From: Mikania micrantha
Taxonomy: Eukaryota; Streptophyta; Magnoliopsida; Asterales; Asteraceae
Reading direction: 5' to 3'
NCBI GenBank assembly: GCA_009363875.1
Contig: CM018681.1
Coordinates: 39,511,510 to 39,575,509 of the forward strand
Length of the DNA: 64,000 nt
In this document: positions 10,940 to 21,175 of the stretch, one piece after another
Layout: the number at the start of each line of letters is the position of its first letter
Numbering within the stretch: position 1 is the stretch's first letter
Made by a program: the position numbers and the translations under genes
The notes under the pieces: model-generated
What the model was told of the DNA's origin: nothing
The model's input: only the letters and a program-made list of their open reading frames with translations
Databases searched by the model: none

Positions 10940-11190
10940 TGCCGAACCTTTGACGAACCTAAGAGCCGAACCTACATAGTTCGTGAGAAGTAGGTTCGTG
11001 GGAACCTATAGGTTCGCCAAAAACGTCATAGGTTCGCCAAAAACGTCATAGGTTCGCCAAAAACCTTCCTAGGTTCGCCAAAACCTTCCTAGGTTCGCCA
11101 AAACCTTCATAGGTTCCCCAAAACCTCAATAGGTTCGTGGAAAACCTCAAAAGGTTCGTGAAAACCTCAAAAGGTTCGTGAAAAGGTTTG
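10940..11190 (+). repeat. leader tandem repeats built on AGGTTCG
   Basis: Between PBS and gag, a unit of about 20-22 bp (AGGTTCGCCAAAA plus a variable tail) is repeated about nine times from 11003 to 11190, preceded by CGAACC copies in the other orientation. No coding potential is evident. Confidence 0.85.
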
Positions 11191-11391
11191 GGAGAACTTC
11201 TAATAGGTTTGTTCGAAGAGTTTTGCAAGAAATATACCATTTTAAAAGTTCAAGTAAACCTTGTTTACCTATCTTTGGCCTTCCGGATCATTTGGGATAG
11301 GTTTCAAGACCTAATTCGGACGTTAAGACGAGGTTTGAGCTGTTTTGTTTTGAGAGGTTAAACTTTGATGTTCTGAACATAAAAGTTAAAT

Positions 11392-13400
11392 ATGACATAC
11401 AAGAACTGGAACGTGGAATGGTTGGCTAACAATGGACTTGTGTTGGACAATTTGGACAATTATCCGAACTAGAGATTCACATTCGAAACGTTTATTGCTA
11501 AAGCGGATGAAACTTATCTGAAGTTATTGTACAATCAATACAAGAAACCATGTCTGAAATCAAAGGATAATTTGGGGACATCAAAACTGAATGAAGATCA
11601 ATTGTTTGAATTTAATCAAGAAAGAGAATTGTGTGACTTGTTTTTGTTGATCATTTCTAAAGATATTAAAAAGACTGATTTTGAACAAATGCCACATTCA
11701 TGTGCAAAGTGGAGTTTGTTACAACTTGCATACAACAATCATGTTGCGAAGAAGATCAATGATGCTTATGATCGTCTTTTACCACTTATGCAAGAATTGA
11801 CATATTTTTAGTTTGATATCACTGATGGGCAAATAGTTGAGAAGTTTACGCAATTCTTACCTTATCGATGGAGTGATTTTGTTGAAAGAATAAAGGAAAC
11901 TGAAATCATTCATCATGTCAAATTACTGAATTTCAAAGATGTGGTTGATAAAATGGAATCGGAGATAAGGAGAACCGGAAAATGGATTGTGAAAATTGTT
12001 GATTTCTCGTGGATTTATGAACAAAGAAACATGTTAAAGGCAAGTATGAGTGCTGAGAAAGAAAAAGAAGATGTTGATGAAGGAAAGGAAGATGATCTGA
12101 AAACTGAATATTGTATTGAGACAAGTGTGAATTTAAGGATGGAAGCAACTGATAAAGAGAAGAGTGAGGATTCTGATATCAAAAGTGAGATGAAGAAGTC
12201 TGAAGATGATGTTTTGAAGTCAAAGGATAAAACTTCAAGTGTTGAAGTGGTGTCAACAGAGGATGAGAGTGTTTATGAGGTTGCCTCTGATAAAATGTCT
12301 GAAACAAATGCCATCATTAGTGAAGATCATTGTCATACCATTTCAGATAAAGAGGTAAGTTCAGGTAAGTTTTCTAAACTCTCATGCTCTAAATATTTAA
12401 ATCTTAAGGGAAAGTCTCCAATTTGTGCTGATAACAACATTCCTCTGATCATTGAAGATTGTACTTTAGAGGAATATGATGAGGAGACATTGTACAGATG
12501 TGGGTTGATTGATGTACATAAGAATTATGATGATTCTCACAATAATATCTTTGATGATGTAAAATCATGTGTTTCAAACTCTGCATCATCATCCAAAAAG
12601 AAAGTTTCTTTCAAAACCCCATTGGTTGAAATTAAAAAGTTTTCAAAGAATGAAAATATGAATTTTTCAAAACAAAATGGTTTTTCAAGTTCAAAACCTA
12701 AACGTCAAATTCAATCAAAATGGGTTGTGAAATCGTCATGTGCTCAAACAGAGTGGAATCAAAGTGTGATACTTCAAAGTCTTGGAACAAAGACAAGATT
12801 TCACTCAGTCCCACAAGATGTGAAAAGTTGAACTTTGAGTCTCTCACGTAAAGTGATAAGAAGTCACATTTGACTCATATGGGTTCAACAAGTAATCAAA
12901 GATTGGTTTATGGTTCACCAGTGGTAAATCACCAAAACCATAGGTTTGTACAAAACTATTCTTCTAGGTTTGTGGAGAGGAGAATATGTTTTGAGTGTGG
13001 AACAAGAGGGCATATCATTGCTAATTGTCCTTATCTGTGTGAGTTACAAGGACAAGTTAGTAATGCCAAGTCTTGTGTCACAAAGGTTTCAAAGTTCATT
13101 CCTAAAAGACATAAAATGCCAAATCAAAACAAGGAAGAACTTGTGAAAGCCTCGGATGAAGAAAAGTTGAAACTTTCAAAACCTTTAATGACTAATTTGG
13201 TGTTTAACAACAATGTGGTGATTCAAGATAGGTATTATCTTAAAAATGCACTTGAACAGGAACAGTTGTGGATACCAAAAACAAACAAAGTTTCAAAGGA
13301 AACTTATTTAGTTTCAACTGGAAAATGGATTAAATTTCGGTATATGGATTTTCATGGAAAACTTAAGACCTCGAAGGCTTGGGTGACTAAAGATATCTAA
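11392..13400 (+). pseudogene. Element H gag (Sirevirus-like), nonsense-mutated
   Basis: ATG at 11392 opens a frame that runs, apart from in-frame TAG codons at 11470-11472 and 11809-11811, to a TGA at 12829-12831. A frame change then leads into 12870-13400. Visible parts: a gag N-domain (WSLLQLAYNNHV, FLPYRWSDF), a long Lys/Glu/Ser-rich middle (about 12040-12600), one zinc knuckle CFECGTRGHIIANC at about 12998, and the C-terminal STGKWIKFR...KAWVTK segment. That last segment matches the gag end of Copia-I (KAWVPK). Gag would package RNA; no enzymes follow. About 670 codons in all. Confidence 0.85.
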
Positions 13401-14308
13401 TGGTTTGTGAGTGTGTGCAGGAGGATTTCAAGAGGACCTATCAATTGGAGGAGAGCTCATTGATAGTCAAACTTCCAGGCATGTATTTGGTAAAATCGTT
13501 ATAATTCTTTAACTGTCATATTATTTTGGAGAACTTGACAGGTTTGGAATTACATTGTCATATTTTCTTGATGTTTTCAAGTCACTTTGAACATAATGTT
13601 TCACAAAGATGGTAAATCATATCGGTTGTCAATTTTCCAGGAAAGTTGATTTTTCTATGTACTTATAATATTCTAAAAATCAAAAAGATTTTCATTTTTA
13701 GCATTTTAGGGGGAGTAAAATTTAAAAAAAAAATCAAAAACAATATAAAATTAAAAAATTGAGAAATTGATCCGACCTTTGAGATATGATTGTACATTGT
13801 AACATTCTAAAGCTTACTTGTATGATACAAGATCAAATACAAAGCGATCACAATGCACTCAGTATGATATGTTGGTAGGTCTTTCATTTAGTTGTGATTT
13901 CTATAGACTAATGCCATAATCATTCTTTGTGGGACACATTACTTAGAACACAGTGTTCGATCTTTGTCCTGAGTGCGTGGCCATTTGCGTCAGTGATTGC
14001 TAATTGTATTAGTACATATATTAGTTTGATCATGTGTTTCTTTTACATATATCACTGCAGTCCTCAGCAAGTGAATCTTGAAAAAGAAAGACATAAGATG
14101 GAGAGAGAGAGAGAGAGAGAATGAAATTAAGATTGAGAGGGTGAAGTAGAAACAAAGAGACTGATGTATTTTCTGTGTGAAAATATAACAGCTACAACTG
14201 AAGGGAAGTATGTTGATAGCAAGGTTGTAAGGGAGTATGTTGATGCATATATGTTCCCCGATGCACAAAATGTTTGAGCATATACAACAGCAAGGTTCAA
14301 GGGGAGTA
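13401..14308 (+). other. non-coding 3' region of element H with repeated PPT-like tracts
   Basis: No pol and no ORF3. It contains AGGGGGAG at 13708-13715, soon after the gag end, a (GA)10 run at 14101-14120, and three related blocks near the LTR: GGGAAGTATGTTGATAGC (about 14203), GGGAGTATGTTGATGCA (about 14231) and GGGGAGTATGTTAGTGCA (14301). The last is the functional PPT/LTR junction; the first two look like extra copies of PPT plus LTR start. Confidence 0.8.
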
Positions 14309-14801
14309 TGTTAGTGCATTTTGTGTGTGAAATATGCATTTAATGTGTGAACCTGGCTTGTTGTATATGAAATCGTAGTTTGTTGTATATGATTAGAAGA
14401 TCAAGACACAAAGGGTTCGGCTAGAGTTTGGCTAGGTTCGGCAAGTTTGGGTGATAGTTCGGCTGAGGGTTCGCTTGAACTAAAGGTTCGCCAGTTTCTT
14501 GGTTCGTCTGTGCAAAGGTTCGTGAGTTTCAAGGTTCGCTGCTCAAAGGTTCGCTCTCAAAAGACAAATTTTGTCCATAGGTTCGGCTACCTGTGAAAGG
14601 TTCGCTGGTCCAGTATCTATAAATAGTAGTTTTGTTTGTAGATCTGGTTAGAACTTTGAACAGACTGTGAGAAACTCTCTGTATTTTCTCTGTGTGAGAA
14701 TTTTGATATTGTAATCATTTGTTGATAATACAAGAGGTGTTTATGGAATTGCTTGTGTTCTTTGTATTCATACATATTGACTATGGATTCCGCACGTAGT
14801 T
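14309..14801 (+). repeat. Element H 3' LTR, first part (continues 28693-28753)
   Basis: TGTTAGTGCATT start directly after the PPT. GGTTCG copies fill 14416-14605, ending close to a TATA box (TATCTATAAATAG, about 14615-14627). It is broken at TAGTT (14797-14801) by Copia-I; the duplicate TAGTT is 28688-28692 and the last 61 bp (to CCAGCA at 28753) follow. Total about 554 bp. Confidence 0.85.
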
Positions 14802-15448
14802 TGTTGGACCGATTTAGAGCTCGGAAACAATCCGAATCCAATGAGAAACTACTCGACAACCTCTGGGATAGTGCGGAATCCTATTCCAGGGTTTTCCAAT
14901 CGAAACCAACAGGAACTGTGGTGATCCGAGGCTGTAGAAACGACTTGGAAGCAACGATCGAACACCACGGGTTGAGAATCGAACTTGGATGATCAAGAAC
15001 CGATCAGATCTTCTAGGGTTTTGACACTGGAGTGCTAGGGAAGAAGGAGGGCTCTGAAAAGTTAGAGTTGAAATGATTTGAAATTCTATTTATAAGCTGT
15101 AGTCATTCGGCCGAATGAGTGGCCGAAGTAGCTCATTCGGCGAATGACTAAGCTCGAATGAGCCATCATTCGAATGAGTCATTCGGCGAATGACTCATTC
15201 TGAATTCAGACATTCGCTATAATTGTCATTCGGCAAATGACTTCATTCTAGAGTCATTCGCCGAATGAGTAACCTTCATACTCAATTCAGTTTATAATCA
15301 GATCAACTAAATAGATAAACATTGATAAACAATAAGCAATAGAATTAAACATTAAGAAATAGATATAAAGACAACTTCCATTAATACTTTGAACATTTAC
15401 ATAATAAGAGTTACAAGACTGAACTAGGGACAAAAACGTGTATCAACA
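14802..15448 (-). repeat. Copia-I 3' LTR (647 bp)
   Basis: On the minus strand TGTTGATACACG...CGGTCCAACA. TATA box at 15086-15095 (TTATAAATAG on -). The motif array 15102-15275 lies directly upstream of it. Homologous to the 455-bp Copia-C LTR except that the array is absent there. Confidence 0.95.
15102..15275 (-). promoter_or_regulatory. CATTCGNCGAATG palindrome array in U3 (3' LTR)
   Basis: At least eight CATTCG/CGAATG half-sites, most joined as TCATTCGGCGAATGA or CATTCGCCGAATG inverted repeats, in 175 bp immediately upstream of the TATA box. The copy in the 5' LTR is at 28341-28514. Confidence 0.9.
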
Positions 15449-15462
15449 AACTCCCCCTTGGA
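15449..15462 (-). other. polypurine tract of Copia-I
   Basis: On the minus strand CAAGGGGGAGTTTG, immediately before the 3' LTR; the same PPT context (AAGGGGGAGTTTG) precedes the Copia-C LTR. Confidence 0.9.
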
Positions 15463-15468
15463 CCTAGT

Positions 15469-18400
15469 TCAACTCTTGGAAGTTTCTTTCTTGAAATACT
15501 TTGCTGAAATAGCTTTCCAATCTGCTCCAGCGTGTATCTTGAAAATGCTGCAGAGACGGATAACTCTCATAAACTGCAAGGCTTGAACCATGTCAGGAAC
15601 ATCAAAGAAAATCTGATTCCTGAATAAAGCTTGGACATCTTTCTGAGATAGGTTCGTCAGCCACATGGGATCAAAAATTCTGACAGTTTCCCACTTCTTG
15701 TCTTTGCAGAGTACTATTACAGCTTCACCTGTTCTCCCGTCATAGTACCACTATCGAAAGCCATCCATAAAGTCTTGTCGCATCTTCCGCAGGGGAATCT
15801 TCTTCAAGACTTTAGGGGGAAGCCACTTCAGGATCACTTTATGTTTGCGGGTATCTCCATCAATCTCAGGCAAATAGTATCGTTCTGGCTGCTGCGGCTG
15901 AAAGTTCACCCATCTCTTCCGGTATTCGTACTTGATCTGTCGAGAAAACCAAGCAGACATCCCAGAATCTTCACTGTAGAGCATGTTCAGACGTGCTATT
16001 TGATTGACTTCGAATCCAGGCAACGTCTTGAAATCATGTGGGTGTTTGAAGTAGTCGATCCCTTTCTCTCTCTTCACAGCATAGCACCCAAGATCATGGA
16101 AGTATGCCCAGCTAAGGATCTGACCTCCAGCTTTGTAGCCTTTGGTCCTGTAAACCTTCTTGTGTGTGGCTGGCATCTTCTCTGTGCTTTGTCTCTTTAA
16201 CACCTCCCAGTAGGCAGCCCATTCGTCTTTTCTTCTCTTTTGATCATCGGCCTCAGCTTTGCTTGCCTCGACTTGTTCTTCTAGATATCTGACCAAGAGA
16301 TCCTCTGTTTCCTGATCAAATGGCTCAATGAATGTAGGCAGCTCGTCTTCGGCCGATGTATACTTTGGGTATTCTTCATCTGTGATGTCTTCCAGAATAA
16401 CCTCGTCTACATCATCAAAAGGTTCTGGTTCAGGCTCTTCGGTACTGGGAACAGAGGCGTCATCAGTAACAACCTCGTCAGGATTCAAGCTGAATAGCTC
16501 GGCTATCTGCTCTTTTGATAGGCAGTGAATAATCTCGCCCTCCTCCTTGTCATAGCTCACTGAGTGCTGTATAATGCCCTGATCGTCCAAAATCATAGTA
16601 AGTGTCTCGTCAGGTTGACGTCTCAGAGGCACAGCTTGGACTTCCTCAGTAGCTTCTGGCTCAACTGTCTTTGATGGAGACGAAGGAGGAGGAGCCTGAG
16701 CTTTCTTGTCGTTGGCCTTCTTTGACCTGATCTCAGAAGTGGGAGGAGCTTGGTCATCATTGTTGTCATCATCATCATCATCATCAGTGCCAGATGATTC
16801 TCCAGACCCACTTCCTGATCCATCTTTGTCATCATCATCAGCTTCATCATCTTCATCTGATTCCTCATCCTTCTCGGAATCCTCATAATCAACTTGTTCC
16901 TCATCAGACTCTTCTTCATCTTCTTCATCTATAAGCTTGTCTGAATCATCGGAAGGAGCAGCAGAGCCTTCAATTCTAGGAGTACTGTCCTTGAGACTGT
17001 CAATCTGATCTGCCAGTCTGGCGTTCTCAGTCTCTAAGGACATAATCCTTTCACTGAAGTCAGTGACTGTTAGAGCAAGCTGATGATGTTCATCTATGTA
17101 CTTTAGCAGCTGCTGCTCCTGTTGAGCAGACCTGGCCCTCAAATCGGCCCTCTGGTCTGCTGCTTGAATAAGCAGAGTATCCTGCTCTTCAATCCTCCTT
17201 GTGAGCTGAGCTATAACCAGCTCTTGCTCTTTATTCTTCCTTTCTTGCTCCATGCTTCTCTCCATCAATCTCAAGACCATACTGTTCAGTGTGCTAAGCT
17301 GATCCACAACTGACACAGTAGGTATATGCATATCAGCTCGAACTGTAGATGGGCCAGAAGAAGCAGCAACATAAACTGGCTCTCTAATAAAAGGAGTGGA
17401 CAGAGGGGCAGTAGTAGACTGAGTAGGAATAGCCCTTGTCCGTGTCAGTGAAGAAACTGACACAGCTGCTACTGATGTGACAGTAGTTGTAGCAGCTGAT
17501 GTCAGTTCTGACCTCCTTTGGAAAGAGAATTGAGATCTCTTTCCCCTTCCAGCTCTGGAGGATGTGGGCTGAGAGGCAGTGGCAGTCACAACCACTGAAA
17601 GTGGAGTAGAAGACCGAGGTGGAGGAGAGATATCGAACTCTGGTATGAATAGTGTATCAGTAATATCCTCCCTTTCATCTTCTGTCCTCTTTCTCTTCCT
17701 CATCTCCATTCTTCCACCCTCATCCACTTTCTCAAACTCATCATCATGAGTTTCTTCAGAATCAGAACTGTCTTCATCACCTTCACCTGCTACACCTTCA
17801 TCCTCACTCGAGTCCTCTGACTCATCACCACCAGCTGTAGAATGAGAAACTGTAGCATCAACAGAAGTAGTAACAGTGGTGGTAGTAGTGGCCAGGAAGT
17901 CTAAATCCATCAATGAATCAATATCAATGTCCTCTTCCTGTACTGTAGACAAACCAGCATCACCACCAGTAGCTGTACCACTAACATCAACCATGCTCAC
18001 AGAAGCAGCAGTGGTTATGTGTACTGAAGTCATCTCCCTTGCCCTTGAACTCTCAATAGCAACAGTGCTCAAATCCACTGTGCTCACATCAACACCAGCA
18101 CCACTCGGGCCTGCACCACCCTCACCATCATCACCATCACTATCATCATCTCCAGCTGGAACCACAATGTCCTCCACATCTGAATCGGAGTCATCATGTC
18201 TCCATCTTCTTCCAGCAGGAGCCCTGTAATCGGGTCGAGAGAGGTGACCAAATAGTGATCTGGTAGTGGGCTTTCTCTCCTTCCCTCTGTATGACAAAAC
18301 TCTGTTAAGAGTTATGTCATTCATATGCTCCAACCGAATGATGTCAGCATTAATCTTCGGAAGATCTGGAATCTGGGCATCAATGATCTGCTGTAGAAAT

Positions 18401-18999
18401 CTAGGGTACATGAGGAACTTCTTGTCACCCTTAAGCCCCACATTCTCCTTCATGTGTATAAAGACCATCTCGGAGAAGTTGAAGGGTTTGTTGAGCACCA
18501 AAGCAGCAAATGCGCACTGAATGGTCTCGCGCATATCATCAAAACCCCCTCTCCTTGAGCCAAGGCAGTGAACTAACACATGAGCCAAATACTTGAACTG
18601 CGGAGACATGAACGCCTTGTTCAGAATCCCAGCTCCAATATCTCCTTCGTACTTGCATCGTAGAAAGCATCCACGAACCAAGAATCTATCAAGTAAAGCA
18701 GGCTGATCCGGAGAGTCTTGAAAACCACAGATTCTCCGAATATGCTCAGCAGAGACAACCACATCATGACCCCTGACTTTGCCCCGTGTGACTGTAGGCT
18801 CGGCCTCACAATCGATATCAGCTGATGACCAGAAATCATGCTGATGTGATAAATAGGGCACATGTACTGTCGATATAGCTGTGAAAATCCTAGAACGCCT
18901 CAGAAATGTGATAATTTCTGAGTAGTGCTTTGCGTTCGAGGTAGTCAAGTCTAGATGGGCACAGATGTTGTGCTTAGGAACTGATTTGTATCCTGCCAT
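15469..18999 (-). pseudogene. Copia-I ORF3 (large accessory/env-like protein), one amber codon
   Basis: The start is chosen at ATG 18999-18997 (MAGYKSVPKH). The open frame extends 93 codons further upstream, but that part only translates the palindrome array (repeated IRRM). 1082 codons lead to a TAG at 15751-15753, where the sister copy in Copia-C keeps a TGG; 93 more follow to the stop at 15469. Parts: N-terminal ordered domain (about residues 1-215), Ser/Thr-rich linker, coiled coil (about 565-670), very acidic Asp/Glu/Ser tract (about 675-775), and a conserved C-terminal domain rich in aromatic residues (about 960-1175). No signal peptide or membrane helix is apparent, so it is not a classical envelope. 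The role is unknown; Sirevirus 'env-like' ORFs occupy this place. Confidence 0.85.
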
Positions 19000-19090
19000 A
19001 CTACACAACACAAAAAATATATATGTCAATACAAGATAATCAATCAAACACTGAAGTTCATCAAAAATCAGATTAACAGTTAACTGATAT

Positions 19091-19263
19091 GCCGAATGAA
19101 CACCATTCGCCGAATGAGTCAACTGTCGAATGAGGTTCATTCGTCGAATGACTCTCATTCGTCGAATGAGACATGAGTATGACTTGTCATTCGTCGAATG
19201 AGCCATTCGTCGAATGAGGTCATTCGCCGAATGAGTCATTCGCCGAATGACGACATTCGGCAT
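19091..19263 (-). repeat. CATTCGNCGAATG array just upstream of ORF3
   Basis: About ten half-sites within 175 bp, starting 92 bp upstream of the ORF3 start codon. Several are complete inverted repeats (TCATTCGCCGAATGA). Same motif as in U3. Confidence 0.9.
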
Positions 19264-19573
19264 ATAATCTGAGTTCAAAATCCCCCTTTTTAAAATATCA
19301 AATCAGTCCATAAAATCTGTTAAACCACCGTCAGAATCAACCGACTAACACTATTAAAACTTGACTTCTTGAGTTCTAAGTTCGTTTTGACAGTTTATTC
19401 CTTAGGCGAATTTCAAAACCCTAAAACCCTAAGTGATAATCAGTTAGACATGATTTCATGGTTGGAATTGGCTGAAACTTGATCTCCATATACCTGAGAA
19501 GAAGTATAAATGGATTATCAGAAGCAGGATCAATAATAGTCTCAAGAAATCAAAGAGATAGTCACTGTGTGTG

Positions 19574-19905
19574 TTTCGGCGAAAGAGGGGTGTCTGATGT
19601 CACGAAAGAGAAGATGGTCGAATGACCCTCTTTCGGCCGAAAGACAGTTATATAGCTTCTCCTCATTCGCCGAATGAGCTAGGCGAAAGGTCATGTGACT
19701 TCAGTCTCATTCGCCGAATGAAAGTGGCGACTGAGTCATTCTACAATGTTCATTCGCCGAATGAGAATATCGAATGAGACATTCGATACTCTTCATTCGT
19801 CGAATGACTCTCATTCTGTGTAGTTGATTCGGTCGAATGACTCATTCGCAGAATGAGTTCATTCGGCCGAATGAGTTCATTCTACCTATCATTCGTACGA
19901 ATGAG
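19574..19905 (-). repeat. second CATTCGNCGAATG / TTTCGGCCGAAAG array in the pol-ORF3 spacer
   Basis: A looser array over 330 bp, with CATTCGCCGAATG copies plus variants in which ATTCG is replaced by TTTCG (TTTCGGCCGAAAG). A poly-A run of about 18 lies at 20051-20069. Confidence 0.85.
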
Positions 19906-20534
19906 AAATGAAATTCACCAAATCCCAACATTTTGAAAATTTGACATTTTGAGCAACAAACTTTTACCAAATTATGAAGAAATGTCTGGTTGGTTCATGA
20001 TTCAGATATGACAGACATCTGAATCTACAAATGATCATCTAAAACAAATTTAAAAAAAAAAAAAAAAAATCTTTTTGTATTTTTCTGAAACAACCACTAC
20101 AACTGTACAAACAAGAATTAAAGACAAATAAACACATATTTTTGTGAGAAGTCCATTAATAAAATAACACATGTCTCTGATCACATCAAATTGCATTCAA
20201 TGAATGCTTCACTTCAAACACAATTTCATTTTGATACGATTACTGATATTTTTTATCCAAATTAAACTGAACAATACACAACTCTTAAACAAACTAAATG
20301 ATCACTCATATTTTCTGATTGAGTTCCCCAATTCATTTCATCAATCAAGATCAAAATCAGTTCAAAACTCATTTCAGCATATCTTAATACCAGTCATCAT
20401 GAATTCAATAAGATTCAATCATTTATTATCTTTTTGTGTTTTTCTTGTTCTATCCAAATGGATGGCTTCAGCTAGGTCCGTCCCAGCAATATGGCACATG
20501 TATGGAATTGAACTTTATTAGTTTAAGTTTTTCT

Positions 20535-20657
20535 CAAGCTTAATACCAGCTTGCATTAGGTTTTCTTCAAGCTTAATACCAGCTTGTTTTTTAGTTTTTC
20601 TTGATCAAGCTTAATACCAGCTTGTCTTTGATTTTCCTCAAGCTTAATACCAGCTTG
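20535..20657. repeat. four copies of a 19-bp imperfect palindrome
   Basis: CAAGCTTAATACCAGCTTG at 20535, 20568, 20606 and 20639 (starts), spaced 33-38 bp by T-rich DNA. Arms CAAGCT/AGCTTG can pair. The rest of 19906-20930 is AT-rich, with no coding signal I accept. Confidence 0.95.
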
Positions 20658-20932
20658 CCTTTATTTTTCTTTGAATGAAACCTCATTTGATTCCATGATG
20701 ACAGGTGTATGCTTGATTTGAATCAAGAACCATTTCTCACTCAAAAGACTTAATAAAATGGATCCCACACATCAAACTTTCTAAGTTCTCATAAGTTGTT
20801 TATTTATTTTGTATAGTCAGCCTATCAGTACATCCCATCACAATTCTTTTGTGATTTTAGTTCATACATTCATTTCTGCTATTATGACATGATAAAATCA
20901 ATGTACTACTTTATTAAGCAAGACTATCTCAA

Positions 20933-21050
20933 TTTTCAAGTTTTCTATTGTTTTTGGTTTTTCAAGTTTTCTATTGTTTTTGGTTTTTCAAATTTTCTAT
21001 TGTTTTTGGTTTTTCAAATTTTCTATTGTTTTTGGTTTTTCAGATTTTCT
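20933..21050. repeat. 26-bp tandem repeat, about 4.5 copies
   Basis: Unit contains TTTTCTATTGTTTTTGG with starts at 20941, 20967, 20993 and 21019. It lies just downstream of the pol stop on the coding strand. Confidence 0.95.
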
Positions 21051-21062
21051 ATATCTCCCCCT
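21051..21062 (-). other. internal polypurine tract after pol
   Basis: On the minus strand AGGGGGAGATAT, about 110 bp after the pol stop. Element H has a matching AGGGGGAG shortly after its gag (13708). It could serve as an extra plus-strand primer. Confidence 0.6.
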
Positions 21063-21175
21063 AAAAACCTAAAAATAGAAAATCTTTTTGTGTTTTTAGT
21101 AATAAAAAATAACTGTACAGGAGAAAATGAAAATACTGAAATAAAATAAACAAAACTATCTAAGTAAAATGATGA

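Noticed and set aside
15775..18520. Several open frames on the + strand opposite ORF3
   Set aside because: Antisense shadows of the long ORF3; Ser-rich stretches mirror its acidic and Ser codons.
19091..19263. Regular palindromic repeats resembling a CRISPR array
   Set aside because: Irregular spacing, no unique spacers of constant length, no cas genes, and a plant retrotransposon context.
19000..19278. N-terminal 93-codon extension of Copia-I ORF3
   Set aside because: Its repeated IRRM/HSAN residues are the translation of the CATTCGNCGAATG array; the natural start is MAGYKSV at 18999.
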